A stretch of 64,000 bases of DNA from Diphasiastrum complanatum (taxonomy: Eukaryota; Streptophyta; Lycopodiopsida; Lycopodiales; Lycopodiaceae). Numbering within the stretch: the stretch's first letter is position 1; every line of letters starts with the position of its first letter. Positions 37,340 through 49,143 of the stretch are shown here, piece by piece. The notes beneath the pieces were generated by a model. That model worked only from the letters and a program-made list of their open reading frames with translations. It did no database searches and was not told the origin of the DNA. The translations under genes were made by a program, and so were the position numbers. Where the stretch lies: the NCBI GenBank assembly GCA_029204225.1, contig CM055113.1:30076177-30140176 (forward strand), read 5' to 3'.

Positions 37340-40300
37340 AAATACATGGTGTTCAGTTTGTACCCAGAACCATACAACCAATGAGTATCCAGTTTTAAAA
37401 CAAAATCTTAAAATGACTCAGAAGAGGAATCAGTATCAAACTTCCTATCTTTATCACCAGGGGGCACCGAATGCGGCACCGTGGTATGGAGCGCCAATGA
37501 ACCATCAACGCATGGCCTTACCTGCACCACCGGGACCAACTAAACATCAAGTGGCCCATGTGAATCTGACAACAACAGAGCATGAGGCACCAACTTGAGC
37601 AACAACAGTGGTATGGTCCGAATGAGGCTTTTGTCGATCCAGCTATAAATGAATACTACATGACCTACGCTGCCCAACCTCAATGTCAAGGTGGAAGAAT
37701 CTATGGCTGCTATGCACCGGATTGCTGAATGTCCTAATAAGGGCATGTATACGTCTTTTTGCCAAGAATGCAGTTACAAGAATTGCACATTTAAACATGG
37801 AACAAGTGCATCTCTGAACTTGATCTCAGTATAATCAACAACAGTTTCAGGGGGGATGCCACCAAAAACTCAAATTCCCAATGTTCCGGTGTTAGCAATC
37901 ACGCGAGCACAGAAACGGAAGGGAGTGGCTCCATCACCAACATCATCAGTATCAATGACAGACGATCAGACCTCAGCTGCAGGACCGTATCCTAACATGA
38001 GGGAAGAAGAACGAGAATATCATAAAATATGCCATTGGATACAGGAACAACAAGCAGAGGAAGCTGCACAAGACAAGGAAAAAGCGCCTATAGAGTCTCT
38101 TGTTATTGAAGAAACAACACCACCTCAAGGCTCACCATTGCAAACAAATCAAAATGATTGTTTGCACTATCACGAAGCACCCTTCCACATGTGAGAGTCG
38201 GAGGTTCCGCATACAGGAGTGCTCACAACTCTATTGTCTACTCGTATGAACTTATCCCTCAGAGCGTCAAGAGCATCCTAGTCGAATGGATCAAATCGGA
38301 ACCAGAACCAGTAACACAAGAGCCAAGCATAAGAGATTTGAGGACGAAGTTGTGATAGTAGATGGAGGATCAGAAGCCAATCTGATCTCCGCTTCCTTTT
38401 GATTCAAAAGTAGGGATTGCAAGGATTGACACCAGTGAAATTTGCCATCAAGTTGGCAGATCAGTCCTGTGTAAAACCAAAACGTGTAGTTGAGGATAGT
38501 TTGATAAAGATAGCAGGAGTGCAATTCGTTATCACTTTTGTGATAATGAAAATTCTAGAGTCTCCTTCCACCTATCGGATTTTACTTGGAAGACCTTGGT
38601 TGAGAGTCATGCAAGTGGTTCACAAATGGGGGACTGGAAAAGTCACCTTTGAGAATCGTGAATAGGCTGTACAGGTCGATCCAACCACATGGGCAGTGAA
38701 AGCTATTATACCCATGATTTTTATGGATTGTCCACCACTGATCACACCATTGATCGCCCGCGACAAGACAAGGGAGGTCACTATGATTCACAAACATATA
38801 TATTGTGATGGACGGACGCATTAGCAACATTTGAATGCATGGCTAGGCATGCATGTTATCCAAATTCGGATCAAGAACCTAGCACATCCTCGCCAAAATG
38901 TTACACCCTAGATATGCCTATAGCTTTTGGGGTGAACATGACAAATGTGGCATGGTTAGCAACGGATCTGATACCAAAGCAAGTACATTCTTATGATGAA
39001 GAAGTTGAGCTGACAGATGAACAGGTCCTACAACTCATGGATCCCGATCGATATTGAATGAGAAAAATACCAGCTCAACCACCTCAAAAAGCACCCATAG
39101 CTAAAATTTCCAACATGGAACCACCCAAGGCACTTGCTAATAAGAAGAACCAACAGAAACAACGATACAGTCAGGTGATCCAATGGAGTGATGTACCCGA
39201 AGAAGCAATAGCTACAATGGATATCGATATTTATAATCATGAAGCGAATATCCTTCCAGTTCCCAAGAAAGATAACAAGGAGGTATACAACTATGTTAAT
39301 AAAAAGAGAAAAAAGAATGTTTTAAACTCCTTGAAATCAATCCGAATGGAACCAGACGCAGTGTCATCGTCCTCTCAGATGGGTGACAATCCGAAGATTA
39401 CAAGTCACGCTAAGATCAACATGCTGAAGGAGGAATCTCGATGGACACCAGTTCATGAGACGCCAGAAACCTTCAAGAATTACACCTTGGACGACGTAGT
39501 AATCATGATGCCACAAGCGCAAAGAGAACCTGATCAAAGTCAGGAACCAGCTAAACAAGTCTTTGAAGGACCTGCATGAACACAACCCATGAACTTAGCT
39601 GAGCCAAGCGAAGAAGAGAAACTTGTCTATGTGGGAGAACAGTTGACATCCACTGAATTCACACGACTACATAACCTGTTGGTGGAATACAAAGATTGCT
39701 TTGCATGGACGTACAAAGATCTGAAGGGCATATCACCAACCGTAGACCAACATACCATACTCATGGTGGATGGAGCAGTCTCCAAGGTCATCGTTGCAAC
39801 CCGAATTATACAAAACTGATCAAACAGGAGTTGCAGAAGCTGCTTGACGCAAATTTCATTTATGAAATTGAGCATACAGAATGGGTATCACCTATAGTCA
39901 TAGTACCCAAGAAGAACTACAAAATGCGGATCTGTGTGAATTTGAAGGCATCAAATGTGGTTACAAAGAAAGATCATTTTCCCTTACCTTTCACGAAAAG
40001 TATTTTGGATCGAGTAGTAGGAGCAGAGGCCTACAGTTTCTTGAACGGCTTCAGCAGTTACAATCAAGTGAAAGTAGCACCGGAAGATTAGCACAAGACA
40101 TCGTTCACCACCGAATGGGGAGCCTATTCCTACAAGGTGATGTCGTTTGGACTTTGCAATGTCCCAAGCACCTTCCAACGAGTTATAATCAAACGACATT
40201 CAAAGAACACCTGCAGAAGTTTCTGGAGATTTTTTTGGATGATCTATGCGTGCACGAACCGAATTCAGAACACCTATCCAGCTTGAAAAAAGTGTTGAAG

Positions 40301-41960
40301 CAATGTCGTGAATACCAGATATCCTTGAATCCAGAGAAATGTCAATTTTGGGTGACACATGGCCTGATTTTGTGCCACATAGTATCAAGACACAGAATCA
40401 CCACCGATCTATCAAAGATAAAGATCATTGTTGATCTACCACCACCAGAGAAGATTCGCGGTGTACATGTTCTTATGGGTCACGCTAATTACTGGCGGAT
40501 CTTCATTCTAAATTTTGCGGACAACAGAACCACATTGGACGGAGGAAGCCCTTCAGGCTTTCCAGAAACTTAAGGATGCATTGGTCTCAATGCCAATTTT
40601 ATGACCGCCCAATTGAACGATAAAATTTCATGTGCATATTGATGCATCAAAGTATGCTATTGGAGCTGTCTTAATCCATCCAGGAGAATGCAAAAAGGAT
40701 TTTCCAATCCGATTTGCTAGCCGACAGCTCAACAACATAGAAATGAACTATTTCTACCATGGAACAGGAAGCACTAGCTATGATTTATGCGGTTAAGAAG
40801 TTTAGGCCTTATCTGATGGCCACTCATTTTGCATTTTATACGGACCTTCAGCCCTTGCTTTTTCTTGTTAATAAAACTTGCAACACATGACAAATTACTC
40901 GGTGGTTGCTTCTGCTGTTGGAGTCTGATTTTCGGATAGTGGTTTGCAAGGACAAGCAGCATTATATGGCAAATCATGTGTCGTGACTTAAAGAAAAGGA
41001 AACTACAACCCAACCCGATGATGAGCTATCTGATGTTTTATATTGACACAATACTTGAATGGGCAATAGACATAGTGGAATATCTAACCTTACCCAAGGC
41101 GGAACAGCAGGAATTGATACTTAAGACTACCCTATCAGTTGATTGCTGGCCAACTTTATCAACAAGGATCTGATAGTATTCTTAGAAGGTGTATTTTTTC
41201 ACATGAAGCCACCCAGATTATATCATTATCTCATTAGGGCATGGGTGGTGGTCGCTTTGCATCTAACATTATAGTTCGCAAGATCGTGCAATAAGGGTGC
41301 TGGTGGCCAACAATTCACAAAGATACGGAAGAATACTTGAGGAAATGCGATGTGTACCAACAAGATCGAATTATGATCTATTACATTCACTTCTAGCTCA
41401 AACACCATTTGAGAAATGGGGACTGGACTACATTGGTCCAATTCACCCAACGACAAAAAGTTCACAAGCCTGATACATTATCGTGGCTACGGATTATCTC
41501 ACCAAATGGGTAGAAGCCAAGGCGGTATGAATAACTGATGCTCGAGCTACTACCAAGTTCCTATACGAAAACATCGTTGTGCGCTTCGGATGCCCGATGG
41601 AAATAGTCAGTGATCGCGGAAGCCATTTCGTCAATGAGACCATCAAGGACCTATTGGAGGAATTCTTTGTAATCCTCGATTCAACACACCTTATTATCCT
41701 CGTGGTAATGGGCAGACAGAGTCATCCAACAAGATCCTGTGTAGCATCATCACAAAGACAGTCGAAGTTAGCAGATCTAATTGGGAGCACAAGTTACATG
41801 CTGTGTTGTGGGCATTCAGGACGACATAGCAGAATTTGTGGAACCCTTGCATGCCATCAAGATCTCCAAACCAGCCTTCACAGATAGCAAAAATGGAATC
41901 AAGACAATGAATTTGACCTGTCCACATGGTCAGATTTTGAAAATCAAGTGTATAGAGCAA
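37340..41960 (+). pseudogene. Ty3/gypsy gag-pol remnant (G2)
   Basis: Plus-strand domains: degenerate gag knuckle near 37345 (family form WCPVCTQNHTANECP at about 47000, minus). Gag end with RAQKRKGVAPSP and EYHKICHWIQEQQ (37856-38194). Protease VIVDGGSEANLIS near 38355 and RILLGRPWLRVMQ near 38580. RT with SPIVIVPKKN, RICVNLKASN and SFLNGFSSYNQV (39816-40090), a TAG at 40089, then FLDDLCVH in another frame near 40235. RNase H with HIDASKYAIGAVL near 40635. Integrase with KWGLDYIGPI, YIIVATDYLTKWVEAKA and GCPMEIVSDRGSHFVNE (41410-41650). Many stops and shifts; the 5' half of gag is missing. The domain order RT-RNase H-integrase makes it gypsy, not copia. Confidence 0.85.
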
Positions 41961-42211
41961 GTTGTGCGAGAGTTCCCTTCCTACGAGAGTTCAACCCTCG
42001 TAGAGTCTGCTGAACTCTCGCAGAACCTTCGTAGGACAATCAAATCAACTCAGGAACTCTCGTAGACTTCTTTGGGTCTTGAAATTACGTGAAGAAGGTC
42101 CCTGCAAAATTGGTTTGGAACTAAGTAGTGGAAAGTGCACTTCTCCTAAAACGCACTCTAATTTCCTTTATATAAGGGAGAAATGCGATTCATTTAGCAC
42201 TTCACATAGCG
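41961..42211 (+). promoter_or_regulatory. LTR-like U3 end with TATA box
   Basis: CCTTTATATAAGGGAG at about 42165-42180 is a strong TATA box, upstream of the 500-bp direct repeat. Before it, TACGAGAGTTC and its complement GAACTCTCGTA alternate (41977-42065) and could fold back. Inferred to be the promoter of an LTR. Confidence 0.5.
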
Positions 42212-42714
42212 AAGCCAACTTATCAGCAACGCTAAAACAACTAAACAACCAAATATTCCATAGGCGGTTAGCGGTTACCAACTTTGTACATGTGCAAAGA
42301 CTAGCATAAATAGCATTAAAGGCTTGTAAGATATTTTGTTTCTCGACACTTGTAAATCTATATATTAGTTGATTCAAGCTATGTAAATGTTAATTTGAGT
42401 TAATTAAATCTCTTTTTCAATCAAAGTTATCTATAGCCAGCATTATCACGCTCAGTAAGCTAAAGTTATTACTTCAAGCTATTGTACTCACTATTGATAT
42501 TAATCATAGTGCAATTTTTGTCTCGCTACTGTGTCGTTCATTTGTGCATTTTGTATGAATTCTTCTACTTGAATAATTCTACTGCTAACTGTTGCGTTTC
42601 CGTTCCTGAATGCCATGCTCAATCCTCGAGCTTCCACTGCCGCTCACACCCACACGCGATTTTATGACAAGACAGTCATTAAGGTCTATTCTTAATGAGG
42701 AGTTGGCTGCCGAA
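42212..42714 (+). repeat. About 500-bp direct repeat, copy 1 (LTR-like)
   Basis: Nearly identical to 45597-46092 (about five mismatches in the first 155 bp by eye). Both begin GCCAACTTATCAGCAAC and end GAGGAGTTGGCTG. The upstream TATA box at 42170 and a TTAATTAAATC polyadenylation-like word suggest R-U5 of an LTR. Confidence 0.7.
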
Positions 42715-43132
42715 TTTTCTAACGAAAAATCAACTTTCTCTATTCGTAACAAAATTTCTCACACACTTCCATCAGCCCTCACAACCACCTGTCGTACACT
42801 CATTGCCACTATTTCCAGCTCTGTCCACACGAAATCCATCCTTTGTGTCGTTTTCAACGCCTTTTCACCTTTCTGAAAGTCTTTTTTTTTTCCCATCTTC
42901 GTCACTACCACATCTTATCTAGCACCTAATCAGCCCCATTAACTTCATGGCTTCCTCTTCTAAACCCAACAACCAACTATCTAGTCCTTCTCGGACGAAA
43001 CCGACCACAGAGATATCATCAAGCAAGACATTCCTACTGATATGCAAATTTGGCTAATACCTTTTGACACCTTGGTCATGCCATGGGTCCAGGCAGCCGG
43101 CCCACTCCTCCAAGCAATGTGCATTTATCCAA
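42715..43132. other. No gene supported
   Basis: Short plus-strand ORFs continue from the direct repeat (42610-42922) but have no recognisable domain. Confidence 0.35.
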
Positions 43133-43799
43133 TGTCAAAACTCAGAGTTTAAGGACTAAATTTGATCTACAAATGATCACAAAGAGTAATTGGTAGCTTG
43201 GGATCTTGATCTATATCAAGACTAGCTTCCAAATCTAGCTTCTACTTGACAATCTTTGTGATTCCAAGCAAGAACAATAAAAATTGATGATTCACGGCTT
43301 CACACGTGTGAAGTACAACTAATGTACGGCCTGATAACAGAGAAATAGTTTGCTAAACATCTACTTAGCATTCATCCACAAAGAAAGTGCTTAAGAGAGT
43401 GAAAAAACAAAGATTGCTTCACAAACCAAGATTTCTCATCATTAGCTCAATAATGGATCCATCATGGATCAAGTACGAAATCACAACAATCTCTCTCTAA
43501 GTTGCATCCAGCACGTGTGGGACAACTCATTGTACTCATCCATATCCACTTTGAATAAGATCTATCAAGTTTGCCACATCATCCATTGGTGGTTTGTGTT
43601 AACTTTCTAGATTCCTACAATCTAGGACCTAACTCCTATAATTTAGGAGATGTCATATTAGACTCAAATGAAAGCTAATCAAAATAGATCTGAATATTAC
43701 AAGTGTCATTTCACACGTGTGGACAGGTCCTCACATGTGTGGATCCACATAGATGTCAAAATACATCAAAAACCATGTGAAAATTGCTTAATTCTAAAA
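43133..43799 (-). repeat. LTR of copia D (family of copia C)
   Basis: The plus-strand left end TGTCAAAACTCAGAG parallels the copia C LTR end TGTCAATTTTCAGAG. The other end is followed by CTCCTCCTC (purine tract on the minus strand), as in copia C. It contains CACACGTGTG and GTACGGCCTG motifs shared with copia C. Confidence 0.65.
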
Positions 43800-43814
43800 C
43801 TCCTCCTCAATTTT

Positions 43815-43923
43815 TACATGATACAACTATAGTACATCTATCTACAACTATAGTACAACTATTTACATGATACAACTATAGTACATCTATTTACATGATA
43901 CAACTATAGTACATCTATCTACA
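43815..43923. repeat. About 29-45-bp tandem repeat in copia D 3' noncoding
   Basis: TACAACTATAGTACATCTAT recurs four times with TTTACATGA spacers between the RNase H stop and the purine tract. The equivalent place in copia C has a single unit. Confidence 0.85.
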
Positions 43924-44290
43924 ACTCCTAAGGCTAATCTTAACTTGATAAATGAAGCCTTTGACAAGGCTTTAGTGAGTAGATCAGCAAGGCAATCTGA
44001 GGAAGACACACGATGTAGCTTGATCTCCTTTGCTTGAACCTTTTCCCTCACAAAATGGTGAGCAATCTCTATGTGCTTGCTCCTTGCATGGAATAAGGGA
44101 TTGGTTGCTAATGCTTGGCTTGATTGGTTGTCACAAAATATTATTGGCTGCTCCTCGGCCTCCATGACTTGCAACTCCACCAAAAGCCTCTTCAACCATA
44201 GGATCTCTTTGGTTGTGGATGTTAGTGCCTTGTATTCCGATTCGGTTGAAGATAGAAAAATAGTATCTTGTTTTTTGGAAAGCCAAGACA
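43887..44290 (-). pseudogene. copia D RNase H remnant
   Basis: The minus strand reads SWLSKKQDTIFLSSTESEYK, STTKEILWLKRLLVELQV, IIFCDNQSSQALATNPLFHA, KHIEIAHHFVREK and LADLLTKALSKASF, the C-terminal half of copia RNase H. The copia C version (53806-54132) is very close. The upstream part is lost at about 44290, where a copia fragment in the opposite orientation begins. Confidence 0.8.
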
Positions 44291-44960
44291 CTGAAGTCCA
44301 CCAGATGGATGTCCAGACCGCTTTCCTCAATGGAACCATCGAAGAGGAGATCTACATGATGCAGCCAGAGGGATACGAACTCAATGACAAACAACAACAC
44401 CTTGTATGCAAAATCTACAAGGCACTCTATGGGCTAAAACAGTCACCTAGAGCCTGGTTCCAGAAGATCAATGTATTTTTTTTATAGAGAATGGGTTTAT
44501 TCCAAACTCAGCAGACTCGAATGTCTACTTCAAGTCTGTATCAGATTACTTCATCATCATCACTCTCTACGTAGATGATACACTCTTATTTAGTAACAAT
44601 CTGAATCTCATGGAACAACCGAAAGCAGACCTTAGTTGCATTATCATCAACGAAATCTGAATGGCTACCACCGATGCAAGCAAAGAGGCGATCTGGCTCA
44701 GACAATTGCTTGCAGACCTCAATCTTACACAAACACTTCCTACAACAATTGATTATGACAATCACAGCACAATAGCGCTTTCTCTCAATCCGAGATTTCA
44801 CTCTCGAAACAAACATATAGAAATCAGGTATCATTACCTTAGAGAGAAAGTGCATAGTAAGGAAGTAGAATTGATTTTCGGCAGAACAAATTACATGGCA
44901 ACAGATTACTTCACAAAGGCTCTATCAAAGGAGCAACATCTCAGATTTAACAATATGTAA
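44290..44960 (+). pseudogene. copia E RT and RNase H remnant with internal deletion
   Basis: The plus strand reads VHQMDVQTAFLNGTIEEEIY, EGYELNDKQQHLVCKIYKAL, YGLKQSPRAWFQK (RT). After a frame change it reads LYVDDTLLFSNNLN near 44570. At about 44620-44660 it jumps to RNase H (VALSSTKSE, then DASKEAIWLRQLLADL, NKHIEIRYHYLREK, ATDYFTKALSKEQHLRF). The sequence between YVDD and RNase H, several hundred bases, is missing. It ends near 44960, followed by a purine tract. Confidence 0.8.
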
Positions 44961-45002
44961 ATCTGAAGTTCAAAGTTTTTAAGGATCCACATTAAGGGGG
45001 AG

Positions 45003-45590
45003 TGTTAGATTTTTTATGCCCAGCCTTAAACAAATCATTCAAGTAATGAGCATCCTGAAAAACCAAAGGTTGACTTCAAATTTTCAGACCTTCACATTTT
45101 TCTTTTCTTTTATCTTCAACAAATTTTCAGGCACCTTCGTCCTTTTTCGCTCCTTAGCGAAAAATGCGACACATTGGCCAAGTGGCCAGAATGCCTTAGA
45201 AACCATTCTTAAGGCACCTTTGTTTTTTCCTCCTTCTTCACCTTTTTTTGCTCATGAAAAATACAACACATTGGCCAAAATGACTTAAACCATTTCTGGA
45301 CCACCTTCACCTTTTTCGCCTTTTTGCTCCTTGCGAAAAATACGACAAAGTATCCATAAAGCCTTAAAACCATTTTTAGGGCACCGCCTTTCTCCGATTT
45401 TTCTTCGCCGCTTCTAAACTAAGGCACTTTTCGCCTTCTTGTTGGCCTTTAGTGTAAGGCAGTTTTTGACTTTTTTCTGCCTTCTTCGCTGCCTTGATTC
45501 TAAGGGCGCCTTAGGGAGTTGCATACCTTCAGTCTAAGGGCACCTTCGGAGTTTTTTGGCTTTTTCTCGTTTTGCTACATTGGTTGACCG
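45003..45590 (+). repeat. 3' LTR region of copia E with degenerate internal repeats
   Basis: AAGGGGGAG (to 45002) is followed by TGTTAGATTTTTTATG, a typical copia polypurine tract/LTR join. From 45125 on, a block of about 80-90 bp (CACCTTTTTCGC..., GCGAAAAATACGACA..., CCTTAAAACCATT...) recurs three to four times with decay. The end is set at the start of the 500-bp direct repeat. Confidence 0.55.
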
Positions 45591-45596
45591 ATGCCG

Positions 45597-46092
45597 CCAA
45601 CTTATCAGCAACCCTAAAACAACTAAACAACCAAATATCCCATAGGTGGTTAGCGGTTACCAACTTTGTACATGTGCAAAGACTGACATAAATAGCATTA
45701 AAGGCTTGTAAGATATTTTGTTTCTCGACACTTGTAAATCTATATATTAGCTGATTCAAGCTATGTAAGTGTTAATTTGAGTTAAATAAATCTCTTTTTC
45801 AATCAAAGTTACCTATAGCCAGCGTTATAATGCTCAGTAAGCTAAAGTTATTACTTCAAGCTATTGTACTCACTGTTGATATTAATCAGAGTGCAATTTT
45901 CGTCTCACTACTATGTGGTTCATTTGTGCATTCTATATGAATACTTCTACTTGAATAATTCTGCTGCTAACTGTTGAGTTTCCGTTCCTAAATGGCATGC
46001 TCAATCTTCAAGCTTCCGCTGCCGCTCACACCCACATGCAATTTTACGACAAGACAGTCATTAAGGTCTATCCTTAATGAGGAGTTGGCTGG
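45597..46092 (+). repeat. About 500-bp direct repeat, copy 2
   Basis: Same orientation as 42212-42714 but without the upstream TATA segment. It abuts a minus-strand gypsy gag piece on its right. Confidence 0.7.
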
Positions 46093-46169
46093 TGGTGTTG
46101 GTACTTCCGAGGGTAGAGGTGCTGTCGATTTTTCTTTTGCTCATGTCGCTTCCTCTGTCTATGCATCCT

Positions 46170-47160
46170 GGATCCAATGGCAGATCTTATGATATTGTCT
46201 TCCTTCTTCCCTCACAATAGGATATGGTCCAGCAGTTGAGGGCTGATTATCTGCCAATGATACTGAGGATGGTGGTGATGGTGCAACTCCCTTTCGTTTC
46301 TGGGCTCGCATAACTGCTAACACCGGAATATGGGAAATTGAAGTCTTTGGTGACATCCTCTCTGGAGCTGTTGTCGATTGCACTATGATCAAGTTCAAGG
46401 GCGCACTTGCTCCAGGTCTCAATAGAAAATTCTTGTAGCAATGCCCATATCTGCATTCATGACAAAAGGGTGTAAACATGCCCTTGTGAGGACATTCTGC
46501 AATTCTGTGCCCCTCGCCTCATCCATAGCAGCCGTAGATTCTATCACCTTCACATTGAGGTTGAGCAGCATAGGTCGCATAATATTTGTTGATGGCCGGA
46601 TCTACATAGAGTTCGTTCGGACCGTACTACTTCTGTTGTTGCTTAGGTTGGGGTGACATTTCTTGTTCTGTTGCTGTCAAATTCAAATGAGCCAGTTGAT
46701 TGTTGGCTAGCCCTGGTGGTGCAAGTAAAGCCATGCGCTACTGATTCATTTGCGCTCCATACCGCAGTGCCACATTCGGTGCCCCCTGATGGTATGAATA
46801 AGAGGTTTGATATTGATTCCTCTTTTGTTGTATGATTCTAGGGTTGAATGGGCAGAATGCCATTTCGTGCGATGATGCATTGCACAAGTGGCAATACCGT
46901 TGTGTTAGTTTGAGATTCTAATTTAAAACTGGACACTCGTTGGCAGTATGGTTCTGGGTACAAACTGGACACCATACATTTTCTCTTTGGGGATAATGTA
47001 GCTGGATCTGTTCCGGTGAGTTTGAAGTTGTTACTATAGCTCCCTACAAGGCCTTCAGCTTTTGATCAAATTGTTGGATTTCTATCCTCTCCATCCCTAT
47101 CTCCCTCTCTAGTAATCTAGATCCATTCATTTTGCTGTTGAAAATATTCTTATAGTTTGC
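46170..47160 (-). pseudogene. Ty3/gypsy gag remnant (G3), relative of G2
   Basis: The minus strand reads a coil near 47140-47040, the knuckle WCPVCTQNHTANECP near 46960, the tract YQTSYSYHQGAPN near 46800, a second Cys-rich segment CHECRYGHC near 46450, and the end RAQKRKGVAPSP and YHKICHWIQDA (46310-46165). The same words in the same order occur on the plus strand at 37340-38060. No pol follows. Confidence 0.7.
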
Positions 47161-47810
47161 AGAAATACAAGGACTACAAGAATTGCCGAGATTTCCAACG
47201 TGAAATCGCATTTGAGTTTTTTATTGAATCGAAGTGAGTGTCAAAAAATACGTCGCTATAAGGTCGTCGAAATCCGTCGCATTTAAAATCTGTCGAAATC
47301 TGACGCCAAGCCCACAATCGGCAACCGGCCGATGAAAACGAATCGGAGAACATGCCACGAATCCGACGTCCACGTGGAAAAAAAATTAATTTTTTTTTCT
47401 ACCACGTCCGATGTCCACGTTGCACGGCCGTCGTAATCCGATGTCCACATGAAAAACAAAAACTTGAAAAAAAATTTCCACGTGCACGTCGGATTACGAC
47501 GGAATCCGACATCCACGTGGCAAAAAGAAAACCGTGGCAAAAACCAAACATAGTCCAATCGACAGGTACTTGAAGTGCATACGAAAAATAAATGATTACG
47601 AAAAATGACATAGATGAAACGAACTGAAAATAGATGAAGCCATACCTATTTTTGAGTGCATATGCATGTAGCCAGAAAGCAAAGAAGTGCTAGTCATGAA
47701 TGCTTCAATTGATTCTACTATGTTTGTCACTTTGCTTCTGTCCTTTGCTAGGACAGAACTGCTCTCAACTAGAACAGCCATGAGGGCTCTCCCATTGACA
47801 ATAAATCACT

Positions 47811-47873
47811 GAGTTCTCAATGGTTGTTGATAGATCAGCTTTAGACAACAGTTGCAAGCTCCCTTTTCATGGT
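47811..47873 (+). repeat. 63-bp direct repeat, copy 1
   Basis: Matches 49081-49143 with two mismatches. It lies inside the putative DNA element. Confidence 0.85.
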
Positions 47874-48851
47874 CGTGAAGGCTCAGTTAGTTGAGCCTCT
47901 GATCTGACAACCAGCTTAGTGATGGCTTTCCTTCATATCTAATACTCATAGGTGTAGTGAAGGCTCTCTCTTTTGGAAATCAGCAATAATCCTTCAATAT
48001 TTTGGAAGTCAATGTTCAATCCCTCAATGACTATAATGTGATTGAATGGTTGGATGGCTCACTCATCTAGCAACGATGGTAGGCCAGCTCTCCAAATATC
48101 TTGCAAGGAAAAATGGGTTCTAACTCACAGAGCAAAGATAATTAAGCACCCCATAGCCAAAATATCTCAAGCTTCCAATAGAGATAGTGAGTCAATGGCT
48201 CTTCAAAGTTCATTTTGAGTTCTGATTTTCAACAGAAATGCCATCATACCGAGCACGCTTCACTAGCTTTTTCTAGCTGATATCTCATTTTACATGTATC
48301 AGGCAATGATGGACTACCCTTTATGGATCAATAGGGAGTAGCAACAAGATAGCCATATTGGATCAATTAGTGAGGAAAAGTGGTAGCTCTACATCTTTGA
48401 TGATGGAGCTGGAGATGTTCATTCAAAACTCAAGAGCTCTTAGTCTCACACTATTTCACAAAGAACATAACATTAAATCTAAACCCTAAAATTTACAAAG
48501 AACATAATATTAAATCAAACTCTTCTATCTATATTTTCTTGCTCTCTCTCATGTCTCTCACACACATCCTTCTCTTCCTCTCTCATTCGCTCATGATCAT
48601 AAGTCACTAAGACACATATTTGTGTTTAACTACACAATATATACAATATAAGGAAGATAGTGTACAAGAAAAAGTTACAAAGAAAGAAATCTTAGTTGCA
48701 CATAACAAAACAAAAGAATCGTACTTGGAATGAGACAAATGGAATTGATAGAGTTGAGAAGAAGCGCCAAAAGCCGATCTCCAACAATCTCCTGCAAGAA
48801 TAAAAAATAAGAAAACCCTAGAAAAATGACGCGGCTTTGAGAATTCGGTCA

Positions 48852-48900
48852 CGGACGTCGGATTTCGACATCTGTATTATCTGTCGAAATCCGACGTCCG
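48852..48900. repeat. Perfect hairpin, 19-bp arms
   Basis: Arm CGGACGTCGGATTTCGACA, 11-nt loop, perfect complement. It is part of the CpG-rich right end of the putative DNA element. Confidence 0.85.
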
Positions 48901-49080
48901 GTTTGCTCTTTTTTCGGACAATTTTTTTTTGTTTTTGTGTCGGATTCCGACGTATTATTATGTCGGATTTCGACAGATTATAAATTCTTTTTGAATCCGT
49001 CGGAACCGTGTGTCGGAAATCGCGCATTTTGTTGATGTGAAGCAAAGTCGAATACAGTCTACATCGACATGTCCGATGTC

Positions 49081-49143
49081 GAGTTCTCAATGGTCGTTGA
49101 TAGATCAGCTTTAGACAACAGTTGCAAGCTTCCTTTTCATGGT
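49081..49143 (+). repeat. 63-bp direct repeat, copy 2
   Basis: Starts exactly where the CpG-rich terminal region stops and runs to the ATG of the ORF at 49139. Confidence 0.85.

Larger units (their letters stand above)
47172..49080. mobile_element. Putative nonautonomous DNA transposon with CpG-rich inverted repeats
   Basis: A 24-bp block at 47281-47304 (core ATCTGTCGAAATCTGAC) is inverted at 48962-48985 (two mismatches). Around each lie more TGTCGGATTTCGACA and CCGACGTCCACGTGG words, including a perfect hairpin at 48852-48900. Such CpG-rich subterminal repeats resemble CACTA-type elements; near the left edge CTACAAGAATTGC is reminiscent of a CACTACAAGAAA end. The interior (47540-48830) shows no transposase. 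The ends are approximate. Confidence 0.45.
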
